The notes below the pieces were generated by a model, which had not been told where the DNA came from, ran no database searches, and saw nothing but the letters and a program-made list of their open reading frames with translations. The translations under genes were made by a program, and so were the position numbers. Of a DNA stretch of 64,000 nt, positions 27,314-36,203 are shown one piece after another. The DNA comes from DATBLE01 sp963764565 (GTDB lineage Bacteria > Actinomycetota > Thermoleophilia > Gaiellales > Gaiellaceae): the NCBI GenBank assembly GCA_963764565.1, contig CAVXTD010000011.1, positions 139,740-203,739 on the forward strand. The letters are read 5' to 3'. The first letter of the stretch is position 1. The number at the start of each line of letters is the position of its first letter.

Positions 27314-28287
27314 TGGGAGAGACGGTGGAGATCGAGTTTCGTGAGGCGATCCGCAGCGCGCTCGACGAGGAGCTCGCGCGCGACGAGAGCGTGATCTTCT
27401 TCGGCGAGGACGTGGCGGCGGCCGGCGGCGTGTTCGCGACGACACCCGGCCTCTTCGAAAAGTACGGCGCGAGCCGGGTGTTCGACACGCCGATCTCGGA
27501 GCTGGCCATGACCGGAGCGGCGTTCGGCGCGGCCGTCAGCGGGAAGCGTCCGGTGCTCGAGATCATGTTCGGCGACTTCCTGGCGCTGTCGATGGACAGC
27601 CTGATCAACCAGGCGACGAAGTACTGGTTCCTGACGCAGGAGCGTCAAAGCGTCCCGCTGGTGATCCGCTCGGTCGTCGGTGGCGGGGCGCGGTTCGGGG
27701 CGATCCACTCCCAGATGCCCGTCTCGTGGCTGATCGGGATCCCGGGTCTGAAGATCGTCGCGCCGTCGACGCCGGCCGACGCGAAGGGCCTGCTCAAGGC
27801 GGCGATCCGCGACGACAACCCGGTCGTGTTCTTCGAGCACAAGCGCCTCTACTCGCTCAAGGGCCCGGCGGGTGGGGACGAGCCGGTCGCGCTCGGTCGC
27901 GCGGCGGTCGTCCGCGAGGGTAAGGACGTCACGCTCGTCAGCGCGATGAAGGGTGTGCACGACGCGCTCGCCGCCGCCGACCTGCTCGACGAGCAGGGAG
28001 TCTCGGCCGAGGTGATCGACCTGCGCACGCTGCGGCCGCTCGACGTGGAGACGGTGATGCGGTCGGTCGAGAAGACGAACCGGATCGCCGTCGTCGAGGA
28101 GGGGCCGCTGACGGGCGGCTGGGCGGGGGAGGTGCTCGCGCTGGTCACCGAGCACGGCCTCGGCGACCTCGACGACGCCTGGCGGATCACGACGCCCAAC
28201 TCGCCGATCCCGTACAGCCCGCCGCTCGAAGACGCGTTCCTGCCGGGGGCCGAACGGATCGCGACCGAAGTCATGTCCAGGCCGTAA
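27313..28287 (+). CDS. 2-oxoacid dehydrogenase E1 beta subunit
   Basis: 324 residues, transketolase-pyrimidine plus C-terminal domain of the PDH/acetoin dehydrogenase E1 beta type. It has FFGEDVAAAGGVFATTPGL, FDTPISELAMTGAAFGAA, the FGAIHSQ block that lines the active site, VAPSTPADAKGLL and VIDLRTLRPLD. ATG 27313 overlaps the E2 stop. The missing alpha subunit is presumably the separate gene at 15950-16925. Confidence 0.92.
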   Translation: MGETVEIEFREAIRSALDEELARDESVIFFGEDVAAAGGVFATTPGLFEKYGASRVFDTPISELAMTGAAFGAAVSGKRPVLEIMFGDFLALSMDSLINQATKYWFLTQERQSVPLVIRSVVGGGARFGAIHSQMPVSWLIGIPGLKIVAPSTPADAKGLLKAAIRDDNPVVFFEHKRLYSLKGPAGGDEPVALGRAAVVREGKDVTLVSAMKGVHDALAAADLLDEQGVSAEVIDLRTLRPLDVETVMRSVEKTNRIAVVEEGPLTGGWAGEVLALVTEHGLGDLDDAWRITTPNSPIPYSPPLEDAFLPGAERIATEVMSRP

Positions 28288-28308
28288 CCACAACGACAAG
28301 GAGGAGCG

Positions 28309-29259
28309 ATGAGCGACAGCAAGGTGATCGCGGTGGTCGGTGCCACCGGCGCACAGGGCGGAGGGGTCGCACGCGCGATCCTCGCCGACCCCGGCGGCGG
28401 CTTCGCCGTCCGCGCGCTGACGAGGGACCCGAGCAAGGAGGCGGCCCAGGCGCTGGAGTCCGCGGGCGCAGAGGTGGTTCAGGCCGATCTGGACGACCAG
28501 GCCAGCCTCGAGCGGGCGTTCGCCGGCGCGCACGGCGCGTACGGCGTGACGAACTTCTGGGAGCACTTCTCGGCGGAGAAAGAGATCGAGCAGGCCCGAA
28601 ACCAGGCCGCTGCGGCGAAGGCCGCGGGCATCCACCACATGATCTGGTCGACGCTCGAGGACACCCGTGCGTTCCTCGCGATCGCCGACCCGCGGATGCC
28701 GGTCCTTCAGGAGAAGTACAACGTTCCACACTTCGACGCCAAGGGCCAGGCGAACGCGCTCTTCACCGAGCTGGGGGTGCCGACGACGCTTCTGAACACG
28801 AGCTTCTACTGGGAAAACTTCATCTACTTCGGGCTCGGCCCGAAGCGCGGGGAGGACGGAAAGCTCGCGATCACGTTCCCGATGGGCAGCGCGAAGCTGC
28901 CGGGGATCGCCGTCGAGGACATCGGCAAGGTCGCCTACGCGATCTTCAAGGCGGGCGACGAGTACATCGGCAAGACCGTGAGCATCGCCGGGGAGCACCT
29001 GAGCGGCGCGGAGATGGCCGCCGCCTTCTCGAAGGCGCTCGGCGAGGAGGTCGTCTACAACGACGTCGACCCCGATGCCTACCGGGGCTTCGGCTTCCCC
29101 GGCGCGGACGAGATGGGGAACATGTTCCAGTTCAAGCGCGACTTCGAGTCGGACTACGTCGGGGCGCGCGACATCGGCAAGGCGCGTGCGCTGAACCCCG
29201 AGCTGAAGAGCTTCGAGGCCTGGCTCGCGGAGAACAAGGACAAGATCCCGATCGAGTAA
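28309..29259 (+). CDS. NmrA-like NAD(P)-binding protein
   Basis: 316 residues. An N-terminal atypical-SDR Rossmann motif (VVGATGAQGGGVARAIL, residues 9-25) is followed by NmrA-family features: VVQADLDDQASLERAFAGAHG, the WSTLED segment, and NTSFYWENF. NmrA proteins sense the NAD(P) redox state or act as reductases; this one could be either. A GGAGCG site is eight bases before the ATG. Last gene of the E2/E1 beta run, 21 bases after E1 beta. Confidence 0.85.
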   Translation: MSDSKVIAVVGATGAQGGGVARAILADPGGGFAVRALTRDPSKEAAQALESAGAEVVQADLDDQASLERAFAGAHGAYGVTNFWEHFSAEKEIEQARNQAAAAKAAGIHHMIWSTLEDTRAFLAIADPRMPVLQEKYNVPHFDAKGQANALFTELGVPTTLLNTSFYWENFIYFGLGPKRGEDGKLAITFPMGSAKLPGIAVEDIGKVAYAIFKAGDEYIGKTVSIAGEHLSGAEMAAAFSKALGEEVVYNDVDPDAYRGFGFPGADEMGNMFQFKRDFESDYVGARDIGKARALNPELKSFEAWLAENKDKIPIE

Positions 29260-29302
29260 CCGCCGGAGGTTCTCGAATCCGCCACGGCGAGGCCGCGAGC
29301 AG

Positions 29303-30086
29303 CTACGAGGCGAGCTGCCCGCCGTCGACGGCGAGCGTGTGACCGGTGACGTAGTCCGACGCGGCCGAGGCCAGGAAGGCGACCGCGCCCTTCAGGTCGT
29401 CGGGCCCGCCGAAGCGCCCGAGCGGGATACGGTCGAGGAGCAGGTCGCCGCCCTGGCCGAGCACCTCGGTCGTCATCTCCGACGGAAACCAGCCGGGTGC
29501 GATCGCGTTGACGCAGATGCGGTGCCGCGCCCACTTGACCGCCAGGTCGATCGTCATCGCGACCAGGCCGCCCTTGCTCGTGTTGTAGGGCACGTGCGTT
29601 CATCGCCTCCGGCTTCGCTCCCCGAAAGGCCGCGACCGACGCGATGTTGACGATCTTCCCTCCGTCGCCTTGCTGGATCAGCACGCGGCCGACGGCCTGG
29701 GCGAAGAGAAACGCGCCCGTCAGGTTGACGTCGATCACCTTCTGCCAGCCGTCGATCGGAACGTCCTCCGGCGACGCGCCCCAGGAGGTGCCGGAGTTGT
29801 TGACGAGGATGTCGACCCGGCCGAGGTCGTCGACCGTCCGTTGCACGACCGTCCCGATCTGCGGGTGGTCGCGAACGTCGCAGCCGAGGCCGATCGCGCG
29901 GACGCCGTGAGCCGATGACAGCTCGGCCGCGGCCCGCTCGCAGCGTTCCGCCTTCCGCGCGCACAGCACGAGGTCGGCGCCGCACTCGGCCAAGCCCTCC
30001 GCCATCTGGCGGCCGAGTCCCGAGCCGCCGCCGGTGACGATCGCCACCTTGCCGTGGAGATCGAAGAGCTCCTGTACCCGTGGCAT
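29303..30086 (-). CDS. SDR family oxidoreductase (frameshifted)
   Basis: Classical SDR, about 260 residues. Cofactor loop TGGGSGLGRQMAEG, NNSG motif, Ser in NIASVAAFRG, and YNTSK at the active site. The frame changes just before the Tyr: a CCC run near 29591 seems to have one extra C, and removing it gives EAMNARAYNTSKGG and continues to VTGHTLAVDGGQLAS. Resembles 3-oxoacyl-ACP/gluconate-5-dehydrogenase-type SDRs (MPRVQELFDLHGKVAIVTGG). Convergent with the NmrA gene, 43 bases apart. Confidence 0.83.
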
Positions 30087-30120
30087 CGCGCTCAGCGTAC
30101 TTCGTGCGCGGTGACCGCTG

Positions 30121-30990
30121 TCAGCGAACAGCTGCGAGCGGAATGTCGCGCTCGTCGGCCCAACGCTCCCACTCCTTCGCCGTGCGCGCTCGAAACGCAT
30201 CGCTGAACGACTCCGTCGTTTCGTCTTCCACGCCGAGACCCTCGACGAGCCGTTCCTGGAAACGGCGTTCGAGCGCCGCGAGCGCGATCCAGCCGTCGCT
30301 GGTTGCGTAGAGGCGGTAATAGGGAAAGGTGCCACCGAGCGGGCCGTCCGGGGACGTGAGCCCGTGGCGCCACGGAAGCGAGAGCGCCTCGGCGCTCTCC
30401 TCGAGCGCAACCTCGAGATAGCGGTCGCCGGCGCCGCGCTCGCGGGCCAGCAGGAGGGCGACAGCCGCGGTCACGGCCCGTTCCGCCCCGTGGAGGTCGG
30501 CCATCAGCGTCCGCGGGAGCGCGGGCGGGGCGACGAGGCCGTGCCGTGCGACGTAGGTCAGGTCGTGTCCGGCCAGTTCCTGATGCGGCGCGGCGTGGCC
30601 GACGATCGCCACGTGCACGAGTCGCGGGTACCGCCGCTCGAGCTCGGGTCTGCCTAGACCTGTGCGCGCGAGCGCGGAGGGTCGGCTCGAGGTGAGGAGC
30701 AGATCTGCAGATCCGAGCAACTCGGCGACCGCCGAGCGGCCGGTCTCGGCCTTCAGGTCGAGGCGCAGGATCGTCTGGCCGCCCGTGAGCTCGGCGTAGA
30801 GCTGCGCGCTCGCGGCGGCGACGGGATCGCCTGCCGGCGGCTCGACCTTCGTGACGGTCGCACCGAGCAGCGCGAGGCGGCTTCCGGCGACGTCCGCCGG
30901 CAGGTTGATCGAAGCGTTGACGACGCCGATGCCGGCGAGCGGCGCCGGCTGCGCGGGCGGTGCCGGGCCGGTTGCCATGCGCTCGATCAT
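30121..30990 (-). CDS. CaiB/BaiF-type CoA-transferase family protein (short form)
   Basis: 289 residues, shorter than the usual 380-400 of class III CoA transferases. Family features are GIGVVNASINLPADVAGSRLALLGA near the N-terminus (the CoA-binding Rossmann part), KVEPPAGDP, LDLKAETGR, LLLTSSRPSALARTGL and YLEVALEESAEAL. The conserved catalytic Asp region is not obvious, so activity is uncertain. Start at ATG 30990 or ATG 30978. Confidence 0.72.
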   Translation of the reverse strand: MIERMATGPAPPAQPAPLAGIGVVNASINLPADVAGSRLALLGATVTKVEPPAGDPVAAASAQLYAELTGGQTILRLDLKAETGRSAVAELLGSADLLLTSSRPSALARTGLGRPELERRYPRLVHVAIVGHAAPHQELAGHDLTYVARHGLVAPPALPRTLMADLHGAERAVTAAVALLLARERGAGDRYLEVALEESAEALSLPWRHGLTSPDGPLGGTFPYYRLYATSDGWIALAALERRFQERLVEGLGVEDETTESFSDAFRARTAKEWERWADERDIPLAAVR

Positions 30991-31038
30991 TCCACAGCAA
31001 CGTCAACCCGTCGTGCCGTGCGCGTCTGGTCGTCCCGG

Positions 31039-32052
31039 TCAGGCCACGCGGGACACGGGTCCCGCCAGTGCCTGCGCGACCAGCTCGTAGGAGAGGAGCC
31101 GGTCGGCGTGGTCGTGCACCATCGTCGTCAGCATCAGCTCGTCGGCGGCGGTGCGCTCCCGCAGGTCGTGGAGGCCGTCCCGCACCGTGTCGGGCGAGCC
31201 GACGACATGCGAGGCGGTCCAGCTCTCGACGAACTCGCGCTCGGCGGGCGAGTACTCGTAGGCCGCCGCTTCCTCCGGCGACGGCAGCGTCGTCGGCCGG
31301 CCGCTGCGCAGGCGCAGGAACGAGAGCGCCGACGGTGCGTGCAGCCGGCGCGCCCGCTCGTCGGTCTCCGCGCAGACCACCGCGACGCCGATCATCGCGT
31401 AGGGCTCCGGGAGCGCCGGCGAGGGCTGGAAGGAGCGCCGGTAGAGGTCGAGCGCGGCGATCGTGTTCTGCGGCATGAAGTGGTGGGCGAACGAGAACGG
31501 CAGTCCGAGCTCACCGGCGAGTCGCGCGCTGAAGCCGCTCGAGCCGAGCAGCCAGATCGCCGGCTGCTGCCCGCGGCCCGGCACCGCGGTGATGTGCGGG
31601 AACGTCCCTGCGAAGAACGCGAGCAGCTCGGCGAGCTGAGTCGGCAGATCGTCGTCGGACGGGTCGAGCGTGCGGCGCAGCGCGTGGGCGGTGATCTGGT
31701 CGGTGCCGGGCGCGCGGCCGATGCCGAGGTCGATGCGCCCCGGGTGGAGCGCCTCGAGCATCCCGAACTGCTCGGCGATCACGAGCGGCTGGTGGTTGGG
31801 CAGCATCACGCCGCCCGACCCGACGCGCAGCGTCGTCGTCGCGCTCGCCAGGTGCGCGATCAGCACCGCCGGCGCCGAGCTGGCGATGCCCGGCATGTTG
31901 TGGTGCTCCGCCACCCAGTGGCGCAGATAGCCGAGCCGCTCCACGTGCCGCGCCAGGTCGACCGAGTTGCGCAGCGCCTCGCCGACCGTCGACCCGGTCG
32001 CAACCGGCGCAAGATCGAGGACCGACACCGGCGCCGTCCCAGCACGAACCAT
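31039..32052 (-). CDS. LLM class flavin-dependent oxidoreductase
   Basis: 337 residues of the luciferase-like monooxygenase barrel. The AEHHNMPGIASSAP, VGSGGVMLPNHQPLVIAEQFG and DLGIGRAPGTD blocks bind reduced flavin (FMNH2 or F420). It matches the MsnO8-like subgroup that starts SVLDLAPVATGSTVGEALRN. It lies 57 bases beyond the uronate operon end on the same strand, so it could be a distal member, though no functional link is evident. Confidence 0.9.
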   Translation of the reverse strand: MVRAGTAPVSVLDLAPVATGSTVGEALRNSVDLARHVERLGYLRHWVAEHHNMPGIASSAPAVLIAHLASATTTLRVGSGGVMLPNHQPLVIAEQFGMLEALHPGRIDLGIGRAPGTDQITAHALRRTLDPSDDDLPTQLAELLAFFAGTFPHITAVPGRGQQPAIWLLGSSGFSARLAGELGLPFSFAHHFMPQNTIAALDLYRRSFQPSPALPEPYAMIGVAVVCAETDERARRLHAPSALSFLRLRSGRPTTLPSPEEAAAYEYSPAEREFVESWTASHVVGSPDTVRDGLHDLRERTAADELMLTTMVHDHADRLLSYELVAQALAGPVSRVA

Positions 32053-32109
32053 CCGGCCCAGTATCGCAAGCAGCCGACCGGCTCAGCCGCGGGGGCGGAT
32101 GGTCGGCGT

Positions 32110-33940
32110 TCAGGCGAGGCGGGCGGCGGTGGTCCAAAGACCGAGTGCGGGGTTGGCGATGTGCAGGAACGGCTCCTGGCTGTGGTCGAGCCGTGACCCC
32201 GTCGGCGTCTCGTGGCGTGACGCCGAGGCGGTCGAGCTCGTCGGGGAGCGGTCGCCAGGCGTAGCCGGCGTTCTCGATCTCGGCCTGGGTGAGGCCGCCG
32301 CGGCCGGGGTCGGTGCAGTAGGTGATTCGGAAGCGGCCCTCGCTGCTGCCGTGGATGAGGTGGGCGGCTGCGCCGAGGTCGGCCGCGAGGTCGGGATCGC
32401 GCCGGATCGCCTCGAGCGTGGCCGGGGTGCCGCGGTAGCCGTGGCGGCGGACGAGAGCATCGATCCCGGGGTCCTCGCCGAAGCGGGTGACGCCGGGTGC
32501 GAGCACGACGAGCTCGCCGCCGTCGGCGATCGCCATCCGCGTGCGGTAGACGGCCTTGTTCGCAAGCCAGGTGGTGCGGAACTCCTGCGGGTCGAGCCAG
32601 CAGGCGATCCGGTCGAGCGGCTCTGGGAGGACATCGATGTTGCAGCGAGCCGAGAGCCGGGTGGCCGCACGGAAGGCGGCGCCGCCCGACTCGGAGGAGC
32701 GACCGCGACCGGCGAACAGGCCTCGGTGGACGACGCCGGCGGGGGTGTCCTCGGTAACGGTCAGGAGCCAGAGCACCTCGACGCGGTGCGCCAGATGGCG
32801 GTCGAAGGCTGCGTCGACGGCGTCGCGGACGGGACTGTCGGCACGACCCATGATCGTCTCCAGGTCGCAGACCGCGCCGAGAAAGTGGCTGTGGTTGATG
32901 GTCGCCGAGCCGCCGAGCCCGATGACGAGGTTCTTGGTGAAGTTGGCCATCCCGATCACCTCGTGCGGGACGACCTGGCCGATCGAGACGACCAGGTCCC
33001 AGCCGGAGAGGAGCTGCTCGTCGACCTCGATCGGGATCGCCTCGCTCAGCCGGCCGCCCGAGAGCGCCTCGACCTCGGCCGCCGTGATCTCCCCGACCGA
33101 AACGAGCCCGTCGCGCCAGCGGTGCTCGAGGATCCGGTCGAACGGCACCCGCTCGCCGAAGAGCAGGCGCGCCTCCGCGGCGGTCATCGCGGTGTGCGTG
33201 CCGAGCGCGGGCAGGACCGCGACCTCGCAGCCTGACGCCGTCAGGGTCTCGAAGAGGATCGCGGCGATCTCCCCGGCCCGTGAGTGCAGCCGCGTGAGGT
33301 CCGGCGGAACGAGCAGCACGCGCCGAGCGCCGCGGGCGAGCACCTCCGCCTCTGCGATCCGCTCGACGAGAGCCTTCAGCTCATGCGTAGCGATCGTGCG
33401 CTCGGCGCCGCCGTCCTCGTGCAGGGGCTCGGTCGCCGTGCCGGGACGGAGACCGGCGAGCGCGTCCTGCGCCGCTGCGAGCAGCGAGGTCGTGTCCTCC
33501 GACGCGGGGACCGAGGCGACGTCGATCTCGTCCTCGCCCGGCGGTTCGAGCGTCGCGAACTGGCTCGCCACCATCGCCGGCCTCATGAAGTGGTCGGCGC
33601 GCGCGGCGAGGCGTTCTTCGATCTCGGCGCGGTCGGCGACGAGGTGGATGAAGCGGACGTCGCCGGCGCGGCGCAGCGCATCCCGGTACGAGCGCCGCAG
33701 CGCCGAGCAGGCGACGACGACCTGCTGCTCGCCTCGCATCGCCCGGCGGAGGGCGGCAAGCCACGGCCAGCGGTCGGCGTCGTCGAGCGGCACCCCGGAG
33801 GCCATCTTCGCGACGTTCGCCGCGGAGTGGAAGTCGTCGGCCTCGAGGAAGCGGGCGCCGCGCGACGCGGCGAGCGCAGCTCCGAGCGTCGACTTGCCGG
33901 AGCCGGCGACGCCCATCACGACGACACGGCTCGGCGTCAT
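32110..33940 (-). CDS. Gluconokinase fused to a LarA-type nickel racemase/epimerase domain (frameshift near C-terminus)
   Basis: About 610 residues. Residues 1-165 are a complete gluconokinase: Walker A GVAGSGKST (10-18), DDFHSAANVAKMASGVPLDD, DRWPWL, CSALRRSYRD, MVASQFATLEPP. Residues 180-600 are a DUF2088/LarA-family domain: DLTR (214-217), GTH (His249), VPHEVIGMANFTKN (His326, Lys336) and TINHSH (His350), matching the catalytic and nickel-pincer residues of lactate racemase. No stop or restart lies at the junction. Near 32213 one extra base shifts the frame; corrected, it ends SQEPFLHIANPALGLWTTAA. LarA relatives include D-gluconate 2-epimerase, so mannonate/gluconate epimerisation followed by phosphorylation is inferred. 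ATG 33940 overlaps the uronate isomerase stop. Confidence 0.82.
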
Positions 33941-35338
33941 AGGCGAAACCAGCGCGTCGCGTTGTCGAGGCAGACGTCGCGGACGATCGCCGAGAGCAGG
34001 TCGTCGTCGGCCGGGATCAGGCCCGCGTCGACGTCTCGGCCGATCGTGTCGCAGAGGATTCGCCGGAAGAGCTCGTGGCGGGTCATCGAGAGCAGCGAGC
34101 GCGAGTCGGTGACCATCCCGACGAAGCCCGCGAGCCGGCCGATGCGGGAGAGATCGCCGAGTGCCCGGCGGATGCCGTCCTCGTGGTCGTTGAACCACCA
34201 CGGCGGGCCCCACTGGACGAGCGGGGCGACTCCGGGCCGCGAGAACGCCCCCGCGATCGTCGCGAAGAGTGCGTTGTCGGCCGGGTTGGCGTTGTAGAGG
34301 ACGGTTCGAGGCAGCGCGCCCTCCCGCTCGAGCCCGGCGAGGAAGCGGGCCAGCCCCGGGGCCTGGCGCCGGTCGTCGACGGCGTCGGCGCCGGCGTCGC
34401 GGCCGACCTGCTCGAGCATCCGGGGCGAGAGGTCGCGGAGCGCGCCGAGATGCAGCTGGAGCACGCCTTCGTCCGTGGTCGCGATTCGCGCTGCGAGCGC
34501 GACGACCTCGAGCAGCTACGGCCTCTTGCTCGGCGGCGCCGGCGGGCGCTCCCGACCGCGCGCGGCGCACCGCGGTCTCGGCGAGCTGCGGGTTGCGGTC
34601 GGCGTCGGGCAGGCAGGAGAGCCCGTGGTCGCTCGCGCGCCCACCGAGCGCGGCGAAGTGCCGGTGAGCTTCGGTCAGTGCGGCGAGGAGCGAGGCGAGG
34701 TCGTCGACCGGGATGCCCGACGCGGTCCCGAGCCGGTCGGCCCAGGCGTTCCAGGCGGGCGGGTCGCCGAGCAGCACGTGCGCGGAGTCGGGGCGAAACG
34801 TGGGGATCATCCTCAGCGGGCCGTCCTCCTCGCCCAGCAGACGGTGCGAGGCGAGGTCGTCGGCGGGGTCGTCGGTGGTGGCGATCACGGTCACGCCGAA
34901 GCGCTCGAGCAGCGTCCGCGCGGGGAGGTGCGGCAGCAGGCGGTTGGCCTCCTCCCAGATCTCGCGCGCCGTCCCCGGGCCGAGCGGCACGTCGATTCCG
35001 AACACCCGGCGCAGCTCGAGGTGCGTCCAGAGGTAGAGCGGGTTGCGGATCAGCCCGGGGACGGTTGCCGCCCACGCCGAGAAGCGCTCCCACGGGTCCG
35101 CGTCGCCGGTGACGAGCCGCTCCTCGACTCCGGCGAGGCGCATCGCCCGCCACTTGTAGTGGTCGTCCTCGAGCCACAGCTCGGCGAGGTTCGCGTACAC
35201 CCGGTTCCCGGCGACGTCGGCGGGTGGGAGGTGGTTGTGGAGGTCGACGATCGGCAGCCCGTCGGCGACCTCGTGGAAGAGCGTCCGAGCGGTCTCGCCC
35301 GAGAGGAGGAAGTCGTCGTGCAGGAAGCGGCCGTCCAA
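33937..35338 (-). CDS. uxaC: Uronate (glucuronate) isomerase (frameshifted)
   Basis: Converts D-glucuronate to D-fructuronate (and galacturonate to tagaturonate). About 467 residues: FLHDDFLLSGETARTLFHE, metal motif DLHNHLPP (His34, His36), PLYLWTHLELRRVFGI, ASDHGLSCLPD, LYNANPADNALFA, VQWGPPWWFNDHEDG and FVGMVTDSRSLLSMTRHE are all family hallmarks. A single extra base near 34512 splits it; the corrected frame reads LEVVALAARIATTDEGVLQL. Start probably TTG 35338, 10 bases after the SDR stop, giving the normal N-terminus. Middle gene of the uronate operon, ATGA-coupled to the kinase-epimerase. Confidence 0.87.
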
Positions 35339-35348
35339 GCGCCGGCCG

Positions 35349-36146
35349 TCAGATGGTCGTGGCGGCAAAGCCGCCGTCGACGACGAGCTCGGCCCCTGTG
35401 ATGAACCGGCCGGCGTCACTCGCCAGCAGCAGCGTCGCCCCTGCGAGGTCGTCGGGATCGCCGAAGCGGCCCATCGGCGTGTGGGCCAGGATCGCCTCGA
35501 CCCGTTCGCGGCTCAGGATCGCTCGGTTCTGCTCGGCCGGGAAGAAGCCCGGCACGAGCACGTTGCAGCGGATGCCGAGCGGGCCCCACTCCCGCGCCAG
35601 GTTCTTCGTCAGGTTGTGCACGGCCGCCTTCGTCAGCGAGTAGGTGAACACCCGCGAGAGAGGGGTGAGGCCGGCCTCGCTGCCGACGTTGACGATGCTC
35701 GCGCCCTCGCCCGACGAGCGCGCCCGTTCGACGAAGTAGCGGCCGAACTCCTGGCACGAGCGCACGACGGCCGACTGGTTGACGGCGACGAGCTGCTCCA
35801 GCTCGGCGTCGTCGATCTCGAGGAACGGCGTCGCCGAGTTCGCACCGGCGCCGTTCACGAGCACGTCGATCCGACCGTGGGAGGCGAGCACGCGCCCGAC
35901 GAGGTCGCGCAGCCCCGCCCGGCTCGCCGCGTCACACGGCTCGAAGGCGACCTCGCCACCGGCCGAACGCAGGCGCTCGAGCACCGGCTCCGCGCGCGCG
36001 CGGTCGCGCCCAACCACCACCGTCCGGGCGCCGGCCTCTGCGAGCGTGCCGGCCATTCGACTGCCCAGCGAGCCGGTACCGCCGATCACCACCGCCACCC
36101 GCCCGTCGAGCCGGAACGCCGCGGGTAGCTCCGCTCTCTCGGCCAC
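35349..36146 (-). CDS. D-mannonate oxidoreductase-type SDR (fructuronate reductase)
   Basis: 265-residue SDR. Cofactor loop GGTGSLGS (22-29), NGAG, Ser in NVGSEAG and YSLTK near residues 168-172. The block VPGFFPAEQNRAIL is the signature of SDR-type D-mannonate oxidoreductases (YjmF/UxuB of Bacillus), and the gene sits directly upstream of uronate isomerase. It would reduce D-fructuronate to D-mannonate with NAD(P)H. The start is GTG 36146. A gluconate 5-dehydrogenase role is the main alternative. Confidence 0.82.
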   Translation of the reverse strand: MAERAELPAAFRLDGRVAVVIGGTGSLGSRMAGTLAEAGARTVVVGRDRARAEPVLERLRSAGGEVAFEPCDAASRAGLRDLVGRVLASHGRIDVLVNGAGANSATPFLEIDDAELEQLVAVNQSAVVRSCQEFGRYFVERARSSGEGASIVNVGSEAGLTPLSRVFTYSLTKAAVHNLTKNLAREWGPLGIRCNVLVPGFFPAEQNRAILSRERVEAILAHTPMGRFGDPDDLAGATLLLASDAGRFITGAELVVDGGFAATTI

Positions 36147-36203
36147 CGGCCAATCCTAGTCCCGACGTGGGCGGGGGCCGGGGCCACGCTGCGAATCGGC
36201 TGA

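Noticed and set aside
31511..35419. A single 1302-residue protein on the minus strand
   Set aside because: It is made of parts of uronate isomerase, the kinase-epimerase and antisense of the LLM gene joined through frameshifts; the true genes have their own starts and stops (ATGA overlap at 33937-33940).
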